Positions 29,106 to 38,565 of a DNA stretch of 64,000 nucleotides are shown here, in pieces (the stretch's first letter is position 1; the number at the start of each line of letters is the position of its first letter). This DNA is from Microbacterium forte (GTDB taxonomy: Bacteria; Actinomycetota; Actinomycetes; Actinomycetales; Microbacteriaceae): the NCBI RefSeq assembly GCF_031885415.1, contig NZ_CP116871.1, positions 3,472,001 through 3,536,000 on the forward strand. Direction: 5' to 3'. Position numbers and translations under genes: made by a program. A model generated the notes under the pieces. It was not told where the DNA came from. It was given only the letters and a program-made list of their open reading frames with translations, and made no database searches.

Positions 29106-29705
29106 CTACTGCTTCTTCTGCTTCTTCGCCTTCTTCTTGGCTTTCGGCTCGGGCGTCGGCTGGGGCTTGGGCTTGGGCATCCGCGTCACGAGGCCCCGCG
29201 CATCGACGGGCTTGCGGCGACCGGGCCTGCGGCCCGAGGGCTTGCCGCCGACGTACAGCCATCCGAGCAGCTCCTCGTCCTTGCCGAGGCCATGGGCCTT
29301 CGCGACGGCCTTCGATCGCGTGTAGTGACCCGTGCGCCACAGCACGCCGAAGCCGGCCTCGTCGAGCAGCAGACTGAGCATGTGGGCCACACCCGAGGCG
29401 ACGGCCTCCTGCTCCCAGCGGGGGACCTTCTCGCTCTTGTGGTAGCTGGCGACGACCGCGATCAGCAGCGGAGCGCGCAGCGGCTTCGTGGAGGGGGACT
29501 TGTCGCCCTCGGCCTTGGCGATCGCGGCCCCCAGCAGCTCTCGGTCGGATCCGCGCAGCTCGATCAGGCGCCACGGGCGCAGCGAAGAGTGGTCGGCGAC
29601 GCGTCCGGCAGCTGCGACGAGCTTCAGCAGTTCGTCCCGCGACGGCGCTTCGTCGGTGACCTTCGAGGAGGACTGCCGTGCGCGAACGGCCTCGAGGGCG
29701 CTCAC
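29106..29705 (-). CDS. Nitroreductase-like flavoprotein with a lysine-rich tail
   Basis: 199 residues from GTG 29705, overlapping the msrB stop by 4 bp. The FMN-binding family starts VRARQSSSKVTDEAP and has LRPWRLIELRGSDRELLG and QEAVASGVAHMLSLLLDEAG. After residue 155 a basic tail follows (GRRPGRRKPVDARG, PKPKPQPTPEPKAKKKAKKQ), which is unusual. Reductase activity is likely but unproven. Coupling with msrB suggests a redox-stress role. Confidence 0.83.
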   Translation of the reverse strand: MSALEAVRARQSSSKVTDEAPSRDELLKLVAAAGRVADHSSLRPWRLIELRGSDRELLGAAIAKAEGDKSPSTKPLRAPLLIAVVASYHKSEKVPRWEQEAVASGVAHMLSLLLDEAGFGVLWRTGHYTRSKAVAKAHGLGKDEELLGWLYVGGKPSGRRPGRRKPVDARGLVTRMPKPKPQPTPEPKAKKKAKKQKKQ

Positions 29706-30106
29706 GACTCTTCAGGTGTGAAGTTCAGGGCGATGGAGTTCATGCAGTAGCGGTCGCCGGTGGGCGTGCCGAAGCCGTCGGGGAAGACGTGCCCGAGGTG
29801 CGATCCGCAGTTCGCGCAGCGCACCTCGGTGCGCACCATGCCCAGGGTCGTGTCCTCGATGAGCTGCACCGCGTCGGGGCGGATCGACTCGTAGAAGCTC
29901 GGCCACCCGCATCCGGAGTCGAACTTGGTGCCGCTCTTGAACAGCTCGGCGTTGCACGCGCCGCAGGTGTAGAGGCCGGCGCGGCCCTCGTCGAGCAGCT
30001 CGCCCGTCCAGGCGCGCTCGGTCGCGGCTTCGCGAAGCACCGCATACTGCTCCTCGCCGAGCTCTTCGCGCCACTCTTCTTCGGTCTTGTCCACGCTGTA
30101 CGACAT
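29702..30106 (-). CDS. msrB: Peptide methionine-(R)-S-oxide reductase MsrB
   Basis: 134 residues from ATG 30106 behind AGGAGG. It reduces methionine-R-sulfoxide in proteins. The two zinc CxxC pairs are CGAC and CANC, the active site is RYCMNSIALNF near the C-terminus, and GCGWPSFYESI and HLGHVFPDGF complete the family set. Confidence 0.96.
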   Translation of the reverse strand: MSYSVDKTEEEWREELGEEQYAVLREAATERAWTGELLDEGRAGLYTCGACNAELFKSGTKFDSGCGWPSFYESIRPDAVQLIEDTTLGMVRTEVRCANCGSHLGHVFPDGFGTPTGDRYCMNSIALNFTPEES

Positions 30107-30174
30107 AGGTCCTCCTGGGGTCTGCTCCATTCTCTCGCGTTCAGAGGGGCTCGGCGTCACGAGACAATGGATGG

Positions 30175-31170
30175 ATGACGGATGCCGTGCGGCTGCGCTA
30201 TCGCCGCTTCGCCGATGAGGAGGCGCCGGGGCGCAGCGATCTCTATGTCGACTGGGCTTCCGGCGTGGCCGGTGACCCCGAGGTGCAGCGGGTGCTCGCT
30301 CGGATCCCTGAGAACCGCAGGCAGCCCCCGCTCGTGTTCGCCGTGACGCGGATGCTGGGCGTCGGCCTCGTCCGCTACGACGCGTGGCGCGCGTTCGTGC
30401 TCTCCCGTGCCGACGAGATCGTGGGCGAATGCAGCGGCCGGCGTCTGCAGACCAACGAGCCGCTCCGACTCGCACCGCTGCTTCCTGTGCTGTCCGAGAT
30501 CGATGGACCGATCGCCCTGCTCGAGGTCGGCGCCTCCGCGGGCCTGTGCCTGTACCCCGATCGCTACTCGTACCGCTTCGTCGGCTCCGACGGTCAGGTG
30601 CGCGCGGCACTCGACCCGCACGACGGGCCGAGCCCGGTCGTGCTGCAGAGCAGAGTCGACGGGCGCCTCCCCGCCATGAGGATGCCGGACATCGTCTGGC
30701 GCGCCGGCATCGACCTCGCGCCTCTCGACGCCCGAGACGACCGAGACCGTCGCTGGCTGCAGGGGCTCGTCTGGCCGGGGGAGGAAGGGCGGGAACAGCG
30801 GGTGAGAGCGGCGCTCGACATCGCCGCAGCGGATCCGCCCCGCCTCATCGCCGGCGACGCGCTCGAGAGGATCGACGCGCTCGCAGCCGAGGCGCCACCG
30901 GGTGCCACTCTCGTGATCACGACGCCGGGCGTGCTCGTGCACATTCCGCGAGAGGCACGCACAGCACTCGTCGAGCGCATCAGGGGTCTCGATGCCCGCT
31001 GGGTGACGATCGATCCTCCGGCAGTGCTGGGCGACGTCTGGCAGCCGGCCGTGGTCGCCGAGGAGTGGACCGGGTTCGTCGTGGCGCTCGACGGCGACGT
31101 GCGCGCGGCAGCCGATCCGCTCGGCAGATGGTGGGAGTGGCGCACCGGAATCGCCGCTTCCTCGACCTAA
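30175..31170 (+). CDS. DUF2332 family protein
   Basis: 331 residues. The segments GPIALLEVGASAGLCLYPDR and DIVWRAGIDLAPLDARDDRD are diagnostic of DUF2332, an actinobacterial family of unknown function. The former resembles a methyltransferase glycine loop. GACAAT ends 7 nt before ATG 30175, suggesting a leaderless start. It precedes a DUF3263 gene by 9 bp. Confidence 0.85.
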   Translation: MTDAVRLRYRRFADEEAPGRSDLYVDWASGVAGDPEVQRVLARIPENRRQPPLVFAVTRMLGVGLVRYDAWRAFVLSRADEIVGECSGRRLQTNEPLRLAPLLPVLSEIDGPIALLEVGASAGLCLYPDRYSYRFVGSDGQVRAALDPHDGPSPVVLQSRVDGRLPAMRMPDIVWRAGIDLAPLDARDDRDRRWLQGLVWPGEEGREQRVRAALDIAAADPPRLIAGDALERIDALAAEAPPGATLVITTPGVLVHIPREARTALVERIRGLDARWVTIDPPAVLGDVWQPAVVAEEWTGFVVALDGDVRAAADPLGRWWEWRTGIAASST

Positions 31171-31173
31171 TCT
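31168..31173 (+). promoter_or_regulatory. -10 box for leaderless DUF3263 gene
   Basis: TAATCT, six nucleotides, then ATG 31180. It overlaps the stop region of the DUF2332 gene. Confidence 0.6.
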
Positions 31174-31179
31174 GGTCAC

Positions 31180-31437
31180 ATGCTGGGAGATCTGAGCGAG
31201 CGGGATCGCACGATCCTCGCGCTCGAGACCGCCTGGCCGCGGCACGGCGGCGCGAAGGAAGAGGTCATCCGCGCCCAACTGGGCATGAGCGCCGCCCGCT
31301 ACTACCAGCTCCTCGGCCGTCTGATCGAGTCGGAGGAAGCCCTGGAGTACGACCCGATGCTGGTGCGACGGCTGCGCCGCATCCGTGACGCCAGATCGTT
31401 CCAGCGCGCCGCACGCACTCCGGGCTTCGTGGGCTGA
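31180..31437 (+). CDS. DUF3263 helix-turn-helix-like small protein
   Basis: 85 residues. LSERDRTILALETAWPRHGG followed by KEEVIRAQLGMSAARYYQLL matches DUF3263, with a likely helix-turn-helix. The arginine-rich end (VRRLRRIRDARSFQRAAR) could contact DNA. In mycobacteria, DUF3263 proteins lie beside LytR-C-terminal-domain genes, as here. It has its own TAATCT -10 at leaderless spacing. Confidence 0.85.
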   Translation: MLGDLSERDRTILALETAWPRHGGAKEEVIRAQLGMSAARYYQLLGRLIESEEALEYDPMLVRRLRRIRDARSFQRAARTPGFVG

Positions 31438-31493
31438 CGAGGCTCGCGCCACGCAGCGGCGTCGTCGGAAGCGGATTCACGGGCCGGTGCCAT

Positions 31494-31499
31494 TAGCAT
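31494..31499 (+). promoter_or_regulatory. -10 box before the LytR-C gene
   Basis: TAGCAT, six nucleotides, then GTG 31506; GAGGA lies within the gap, so either leaderless or ordinary initiation is possible. Confidence 0.5.
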
Positions 31500-31505
31500 C
31501 GAGGA

Positions 31506-32084
31506 GTGTCAAAGCTCAGCCGAGATCGATTCGACGACGTCCCCCGATCGTCCGGACGCGTCGGAGCGCACCGCGCCGAAGCCCCGGGGATGAACGGCTG
31601 GGTGGTGCTCCTGTGGTCGTTCGTGGCCGCTCTGGTGCTCATCATCGGCGGCATCTTCGGCTCGCTCGTGGTGATGGGACGCATCACCCTCTTCCCGGAG
31701 GCCGTCCCCTCGTCGAGCCCGACGCCCGTCGAGACCGGTGTCGTCGACGTCACCTATTCGGTGATGATCCTCAACGCCTCACCCGACGAGGGTCTGGACG
31801 AGCAGATGCGCGACCTGCTCATCAACAACGGCTGGGCCGCCGACGTCGTGTTCGCGAGCGACAGCGCGAGCCAGGACTTCTCGACGACGACCGTCTACTA
31901 CGTCGCCGAAGAGGATGAGCTCGCCGCCCTCGGCCTCGCGAACCTGATCGGCGGTGCCGCGGTCGAGCAGAGCGACTTCTACTCCGACCTGAACGACACG
32001 GGTGCGAAGCAGCTCACGGTCGTCATCGGACTCGATCGTGCGACGACCGCGCCGGAGACGCCCGCAGACGCTCCTGCCCCGTAG
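31506..32084 (+). CDS. Membrane-anchored LytR C-terminal-domain protein
   Basis: 192 residues from GTG 31506. A cytosolic head is followed by one membrane helix (about 32-57: VLLWSFVAALVLIIGGIFGS), then a Ser/Pro linker and an outer LytR_C domain (VMILNASPDEGLDEQM, TVYYVAEEDELAALGLANLI). LytR_C domains occur with LCP wall-teichoic-acid ligases, but no ligase domain is present here. Role unknown, probably envelope. Confidence 0.85.
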   Translation: MSKLSRDRFDDVPRSSGRVGAHRAEAPGMNGWVVLLWSFVAALVLIIGGIFGSLVVMGRITLFPEAVPSSSPTPVETGVVDVTYSVMILNASPDEGLDEQMRDLLINNGWAADVVFASDSASQDFSTTTVYYVAEEDELAALGLANLIGGAAVEQSDFYSDLNDTGAKQLTVVIGLDRATTAPETPADAPAP

Positions 32085-32110
32085 ACCGCCGCGCGGTCCG
32101 TCCGCGCAGC

Positions 32111-32139
32111 TTGCACTCGATGGGGTCGAGTGCCAGAAT
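32111..32139 (+). promoter_or_regulatory. Upstream CIRCE-like repeat overlapping the groEL promoter
   Basis: TTGCACTC (32111-32118), nine bases, then GAGTGCCA (32128-32135) has the same GCACTC-N9-GAGTGC core as CIRCE. TTGCAC also reads as a -35, with 17 bp to CAGAAT (32134-32139) as the -10. HrcA bound here should directly block RNA polymerase. Confidence 0.75.
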
Positions 32140-32143
32140 GGCG

Positions 32144-32170
32144 TTAGCACTCTCTCACTCTGAGTGCTAA
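32144..32170 (+). promoter_or_regulatory. CIRCE operator of groEL
   Basis: TTAGCACTC, nine bases, GAGTGCTAA: a full match to the HrcA-binding CIRCE consensus. It covers the predicted start of transcription, 37 bp before the groEL ATG. Confidence 0.97.
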
Positions 32171-33826
<1,656 letters not shown>

Positions 33827-33840
33827 TCCATCAGCACTGA

Positions 33841-33874
33841 CAGAAACGCCCCGACCTCGGTCGGGGCGTTTCTG
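33841..33874 (+). terminator. Terminator after groEL
   Basis: A 15-bp stem (33841-33855 with 33860-33874) with a CTCG loop. Confidence 0.88.
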
Positions 33875-33899
33875 CGTTCGCGGGTGTTCGAACCGTGAA

Positions 33900-34187
33900 T
33901 CAGCGGAACAGGCTCGCCGAGTACTGATCGGCGTCTGCATACTGCGTCGCCGCGCTGCCCAGCGAATGCCCGATCGATTCGAGCACCTGCTCGACGTGCA
34001 GCTGCGCTCCACGCCACTCCTCAGCACATGACTGGAACGCGGCCGACGCGGTGCCGACCCACGTCGCCTGCAGCTGCGTGAGCTGCGACATGAGCGTCGC
34101 GGACTCCGTCTGCAGGCGCGACATCGTGGCCAGCGCCGCGCCTTGGGCGGCACCTACGGCTTCGGTGTCGACGGTGATGACGGACAT
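33900..34187 (-). CDS. WXG100-family protein (EsxA/ESAT-6-like)
   Basis: 95 residues from ATG 34187 with AGGAG upstream. It is a helix-turn-helix with the WxG turn at LQATWVGTASAAFQSCAEEW, the usual EsxA-like length and an all-helical profile. WXG100 proteins are normally secreted by type VII machinery, but no EccC or other secretion gene is in the window. It may use a distant system. Identity is good; export is inferred. Confidence 0.85.
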   Translation of the reverse strand: MSVITVDTEAVGAAQGAALATMSRLQTESATLMSQLTQLQATWVGTASAAFQSCAEEWRGAQLHVEQVLESIGHSLGSAATQYADADQYSASLFR

Positions 34188-34297
34188 GGGAACTCCTCTC
34201 GATTGGTGCTCCGACGATAGGGGAGAGGAGATCTCCGGATGCGGGTGCGCGCGCACGTCCCGACGCCCGCTGTGGAGAACCCGCATGGGCGCGGCGC

Positions 34298-34349
34298 CGT
34301 GCAGGAGCGCCGATCAGGAGCGCCGTGCAGGAGCGCCGAGCAGGAGCAC
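34298..34349. repeat. Four-copy 13-bp tandem repeat (minisatellite)
   Basis: Four adjacent 13-mers: cgtgcaggagcgc, cgatcaggagcgc, cgtgcaggagcgc and cgagcaggagcac, at 34298, 34311, 34324 and 34337. Units 1 and 3 are identical. It lies in the 184-bp gap between the WXG100 gene and the end of the kinase gene. On the plus strand every unit holds AGGAG. Confidence 0.9.
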
Positions 34350-34371
34350 CCGCGCGAGAAGCGAGGTGCGG

Positions 34372-36069
34372 TCAGAGATCCAGTCGCTCGAGGGGCTGAG
34401 TGTCTTCGAGAAGGTGGGCGGGCGTCGCGCGTGAGGGGGCGAGGGGCAGCGTGACGGTGAAGGTCGCTCCGCCACCCGGCGTCTCCGACACCGCGACGCT
34501 TCCGTGCAGCGCTTTCACGATGGATGACACGATCGCGAGCCCGAGCCCGGACCCACCGGTCTCGCGTGCTCGTGAGGTGTCGGCGCGCCAGAAGCGCTCG
34601 AAGATCTGCTCGCGGATCTGGGGAGGGATTCCCTCGCCGTGGTCGACGATCGCGATGCTCGCCGTGCCCCGCACGCGGTCCGCGTCGACGACGATCTCGA
34701 TCGGACTCTCCTCAGGCGAGAAGCGACGCGCGTTGCCGAGCAGATTCGTGACCACCTGACGCACCTTGTTCTCCTCGCCGAGCACGATCGGCGGGGTGCG
34801 CACGGGGATGTCCGCGGCTTCGGTGAAGTCGATCGCCGGCACGTTCGCCGCGGAGCTTCGCGAGCGACGCCGCAGACGGGCGAGCGTGCCGCGGGAGAGC
34901 CCACGCGGAGCGGGAGTCTCGGGTGCGGCGGGGACGACAGGCGTCGACCGAGTCGTGAGGTCGATCAGCGGGGCCTCGACCGTGCGGTCGACGACGGTCA
35001 CGGTGCGTGCCGGAGCCGCAGCACGCAGATCGAGGGCGGCGTCGCGGGCGATGGGACGGAGGTCGAGTGCCTCGATCTCGGGTTCGCGCTCTTCGTCGAG
35101 ACGCGCGAGCGCAAGCAGATCCTCGACGAGCACGCCCATGCGGATCGCCTCCTTCTCGATGCGCTCCATGGCACGGGCGGTGTCCTCCTCGCCCTTGATC
35201 GCACCCATCCGGTAGAGCTCCGCATACCCGCGCACGCTCACCAGAGGCGTGCGCAGCTCGTGGCTGGCGTCGCCGATGAAGCGACGCATGTGCTGCACGG
35301 TGCGGTCCCGCTGCGCGAGCGAACCGTCGACTCGATCGAGCATCGTGTTGATCGCGCTGTTCAGGCGGCCGACCTCGGTCGTCGGCTCGAGATCGGTGAG
35401 GCGCTGTGTGAAGTCGCCCGCGGCGATCGACATGGCCGTGGACTCGACCTGACCGAGCCGTCGGAAGGTCAGCGTCACAAGCCCTCGGGTCAGCAGCGCG
35501 GCCAGGAAGATGGTGACGAACGCGACGGTGATGTAGATGCCGAAGTACTGGCTGATGATGCGATCCGCGTACTCGAGCGGCATCGCGACGATCTGGATCC
35601 GCAGCGATCCGTCGCCCTCTCCTGGCACCCGTGCCACAGCCGCCCGGAAGCTCGATCCCTTGGTGCCCTCGATCGTGAACCGGGTGTCCTCGTTGGCCTG
35701 CACGTCGAGGGGCGAGTACGACGAGGGGAAGAGCGGTGCCCCGTTGTCGGAGTTGCCTGTGGTCGTCTGCAGCACGCCCTCAGCGTCGTAGATCGCGACG
35801 AAGAAGTCACGGGGCGAGTCCGTGGGGGTGTAGACGGTCTTGCCGTCTTCGACCGTCACCTCGAAATACCGGTTCGCGAGATCGGCAGACACCAGAGCAG
35901 GGAGCTGAGCGTCGATGTTGCTGACCAGCGAGTTGCGCAGGATCGGCACGGTGCCGAGGCCCGCCGCGAGCAGGCCCAACGCGAGCACGGCGACCGTGAC
36001 GCCTGTCACCTTGGCGCGCAGGCTGATCGACCGCCACCACTTGGTGATCGCGTCAGGCTTGTGCGCCAT
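34372..36069 (-). CDS. OmpR-type sensor histidine kinase (TrcS/PrrB-like)
   Basis: 565 residues. Two membrane helices (about 24-46 and 175-196) flank a 130-residue outer sensor domain; a HAMP domain then carries VESTAMSIAAGDFTQRLTDL. The dimerisation helix is FIGDASHELRTPLVSVRGYA. An arginine-rich insert (LARLRRRSRSSAANV) lies between this and the ATPase domain (NLLGNARRFSPE, DHGEGIPPQIREQIFERFWR, GSGLGLAIVSSIV). Its partner regulator lies 56 bp upstream. Signal unknown. Confidence 0.92.
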   Translation of the reverse strand: MAHKPDAITKWWRSISLRAKVTGVTVAVLALGLLAAGLGTVPILRNSLVSNIDAQLPALVSADLANRYFEVTVEDGKTVYTPTDSPRDFFVAIYDAEGVLQTTTGNSDNGAPLFPSSYSPLDVQANEDTRFTIEGTKGSSFRAAVARVPGEGDGSLRIQIVAMPLEYADRIISQYFGIYITVAFVTIFLAALLTRGLVTLTFRRLGQVESTAMSIAAGDFTQRLTDLEPTTEVGRLNSAINTMLDRVDGSLAQRDRTVQHMRRFIGDASHELRTPLVSVRGYAELYRMGAIKGEEDTARAMERIEKEAIRMGVLVEDLLALARLDEEREPEIEALDLRPIARDAALDLRAAAPARTVTVVDRTVEAPLIDLTTRSTPVVPAAPETPAPRGLSRGTLARLRRRSRSSAANVPAIDFTEAADIPVRTPPIVLGEENKVRQVVTNLLGNARRFSPEESPIEIVVDADRVRGTASIAIVDHGEGIPPQIREQIFERFWRADTSRARETGGSGLGLAIVSSIVKALHGSVAVSETPGGGATFTVTLPLAPSRATPAHLLEDTQPLERLDL

Positions 36070-36125
36070 GCGGACCTCCCTGGAGACGGATGCTGTGCGG
36101 CGTCAGCGTGCGGCGGTGAGCCGGA

Positions 36126-36812
36126 CTACTTGCCGACCTTGAGCATGTATCCGAAGCCGCGCTTCGTCTGGATCACCGACTCCTCGGTGTGCGGATCGAT
36201 CTTGCGACGGAGGTAGGAGATGTAGCTCTCCACGATGCCGGCATCCCCGTTGAAGTCGTACTCCCAGACGTGGTCGAGGATCTGCGCCTTCGACAGGACG
36301 CGGTTGGGGTTCAGCATCAGGTAGCGCAGCAGCTTGAACTCGGTCGGGCTCAGCTCGATCGATTCCTTGCCGACATGCACGTCGTGGGTGTCCTGGTCCA
36401 TCGACAGCTCGCCGGCACGGATGATCGACTCCTCGTCGGCCTGCATGGTGCGGCGCAGGATCGCCTGGGCGCGGGCGACGATCTCGTCGAGGCTGAACGG
36501 CTTGGTGACGTAGTCGTCGCCGCCGGCGTTGAGCCCCTCGATCTTGTCGTCGGTGCCGTCCTTCGCGGTGAGGAACAGGATCGGAGCAGTGAAACCGGCG
36601 CCGCGAAGGCGCTTGGTCACGCTGAACCCGTTCATGTCCGGGAGCATGACGTCGAGGATGATGAGGTCCGGCTCTTCCTCGAGCACCGCCGAGATGGTGG
36701 CGGCGCCGTTGGCCACCGTCTTCACCTGGAACCCGGCGAAGCTGAGACCTGTCGAGAGCAGGTCGCGGATGTTGGGTTCGTCGTCGACGACCAGGATGCG
36801 CGCATCAGTCAT
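36126..36812 (-). CDS. OmpR-family response regulator (TrcR-like)
   Basis: 228 residues. The receiver has ILVVDDEPNIRD, phospho-acceptor Asp54 in LIILDVMLPD, TAKDGTDDK and KPFSLDEI. The winged helix includes IELSPTEFKLLRYLMLNPNR, HVWEYDFNGDAGIVESYISY and QTKRGFGYMLKVGK. CATAAT (36819-36824) ends 6 nt before the ATG, giving a leaderless start. It pairs with the kinase downstream. Confidence 0.93.
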   Translation of the reverse strand: MTDARILVVDDEPNIRDLLSTGLSFAGFQVKTVANGAATISAVLEEEPDLIILDVMLPDMNGFSVTKRLRGAGFTAPILFLTAKDGTDDKIEGLNAGGDDYVTKPFSLDEIVARAQAILRRTMQADEESIIRAGELSMDQDTHDVHVGKESIELSPTEFKLLRYLMLNPNRVLSKAQILDHVWEYDFNGDAGIVESYISYLRRKIDPHTEESVIQTKRGFGYMLKVGK

Positions 36813-36913
36813 GTCCCCATTATGGTGACTTCGGCCATGCGGATGCTGATTATCCGTCGGAGCGGCGCTTTCGCCCTCCGCGTAGCGATGCTGCAGGGAG
36901 GGCCCGCAGGCGG

Positions 36914-38554
36914 TCAGGCGGCGAGGGCGTCGGCGTCCATGATGGTGTAGCTGTAGCCCTGTTCGGCGAGGAACCGTTGGCGGTTCTGGGCGTAGTCCTG
37001 GTCGATCGTGTCGCGGGCGACCAGCGTGTAGAAGCTCGCCGTGCGGCCGGACTGCTTGGGACGCAGGAGCCTGCCCAGGCGCTGGGCCTCCTCCTGTCGC
37101 GAGCCGAACGAACCCGACACCTGGATGGCGACGGATGCCTCGGGGAGGTCGATCGAGAAGTTCGCGACCTTCGACACCACGAGCAGTGAGATCTCACCTT
37201 CGCGGAAGGCGCGATAGAGCTCCTCGCGCTCGTCGACGGGCGTGGCGCCGGTGATCTGCGGCGCGTTCAGCGACTGCGAGAGCGAGTCGAGCTGGTCGAG
37301 GTACTGACCGATCACGAGGATCCGCTCGTCCTTGTGCTTCTCGATGAGCTCTCGCACGGCCGCGATCTTCGCCGGTGCGGAAGCGGCGAGACGGTAGCGT
37401 TCGTCGTCTGTCGCGGCGGCGTACTCGAGCCGGTCGTCCGGCGGCAGGTCGACGCGCACCTCGTAGCAGACGGCGGGGGAGATGAACCCCTGGGCCTCGA
37501 TCTGCTTCCACGGAGCATCGAAGCGCTTGGGGCCGATCAGGCTGAACACGTCGCCCTCGCGACCGTCCTCGCGGACGAGCGTGGCGGTGAGGCCGATCCG
37601 GCGCCGAGCCTGGAGATCGGCGGTCAGCTTGAACACGGGCGCGGGGAGCAGGTGCACCTCGTCGTAGACGATGAGACCCCAGTCGAGGGCATCCAGCAGG
37701 GCGAGGTGGGCGTACTCGCCTTTCCGCTTCGCCGTGAGGATCTGGTAGGTCGCGATGGTGACCGGCTTGACCTCCTTGGCCTGGCCGGAGTACTCGCCGA
37801 TCTCCTCGGGTGTGAGGCTCGTGCGCTTGAGCAGCTCGTCGCGCCACTGCCGTGCCGAGACGGTGTTCGTCACGAGGATCAGGGTCGTCGTCTTGGTCGC
37901 CGCCATGGCCGCGGCACCGACGATGGTCTTGCCCGCGCCACAGGGCAGCACCACGACGCCCGAGCCGTCCTTCGCGAACGCGTCGACGGCATCCTGCTGG
38001 TAGGGGCGGATCTGCCAGCCGTCCTCGGCGAGCTCGATCTCGTGCGGTGTGCCGGGGGTGTACCCGGCGAGGTCCTCGGCCGGCCAGCCGATCTTCAGCA
38101 GCTCCTGTTTGATCTGCCCGCGCGCCCACGCGTCGACCACGAAGGTGTCCGGAGCCGGGTGCCCGATCAGCAGCGGCTGGATGCGCTTGTTGTTCGCGAC
38201 CTGGGCGAGAACGGCCGGGTCGGTCGAGCGCAGGATCAGGGTGCCTTCGTCGTCTCGCTCGATCACGAGGCGGCCATACCGGTTCACGGTCTCGCGGAGG
38301 TCGACGGCGACCGACGGCGGCACGGGGAAGCGGGACCAGCGGTCGAGCGTCTCGAGCATGTCTTCGGCGGTGTGCCCGGCGGCACGCGCGTTCCACAGTC
38401 CGAGCCGCGTGATGCGGTAGGTGTGGATGTGCTCTGGCGCGCGCTCGAGCTCGGCGAAGATCGCCAGCTCGTGGCGGGCGCTCTCAGCGTCGGAGTGGGC
38501 GACTTCGAGCAGCACTGTGCGATCGCTCTGGACGATCAGGGGTCCATCAGACAT
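36914..38554 (-). CDS. xpb: DNA repair helicase XPB (SF2)
   Basis: 546 residues. It has an N-terminal XPB damage-recognition-like domain (LIVQSDRTVLLEVAHSDAES), Walker A VVLPCGAGKTIVGAAA near residue 205, a DEVH box (LIVYDEVHLLPA) near 295, and a C-terminal helicase half ending with the arginine motif QRLGRLLRPKQSGR. Actinobacterial XPB unwinds DNA 3'-5' and is linked to repair. Eleven bases upstream is a helicase-associated protein, its usual partner. Confidence 0.94.
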   Translation of the reverse strand: MSDGPLIVQSDRTVLLEVAHSDAESARHELAIFAELERAPEHIHTYRITRLGLWNARAAGHTAEDMLETLDRWSRFPVPPSVAVDLRETVNRYGRLVIERDDEGTLILRSTDPAVLAQVANNKRIQPLLIGHPAPDTFVVDAWARGQIKQELLKIGWPAEDLAGYTPGTPHEIELAEDGWQIRPYQQDAVDAFAKDGSGVVVLPCGAGKTIVGAAAMAATKTTTLILVTNTVSARQWRDELLKRTSLTPEEIGEYSGQAKEVKPVTIATYQILTAKRKGEYAHLALLDALDWGLIVYDEVHLLPAPVFKLTADLQARRRIGLTATLVREDGREGDVFSLIGPKRFDAPWKQIEAQGFISPAVCYEVRVDLPPDDRLEYAAATDDERYRLAASAPAKIAAVRELIEKHKDERILVIGQYLDQLDSLSQSLNAPQITGATPVDEREELYRAFREGEISLLVVSKVANFSIDLPEASVAIQVSGSFGSRQEEAQRLGRLLRPKQSGRTASFYTLVARDTIDQDYAQNRQRFLAEQGYSYTIMDADALAA

Positions 38555-38565
38555 AGCTGTCCAGT

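Noticed and set aside
36873..36903. Hairpin GCCCTCC/GGAGGGC after xpb as a terminator
   Set aside because: Only seven pairs with a 17-nt loop and no T-run; too weak to call.
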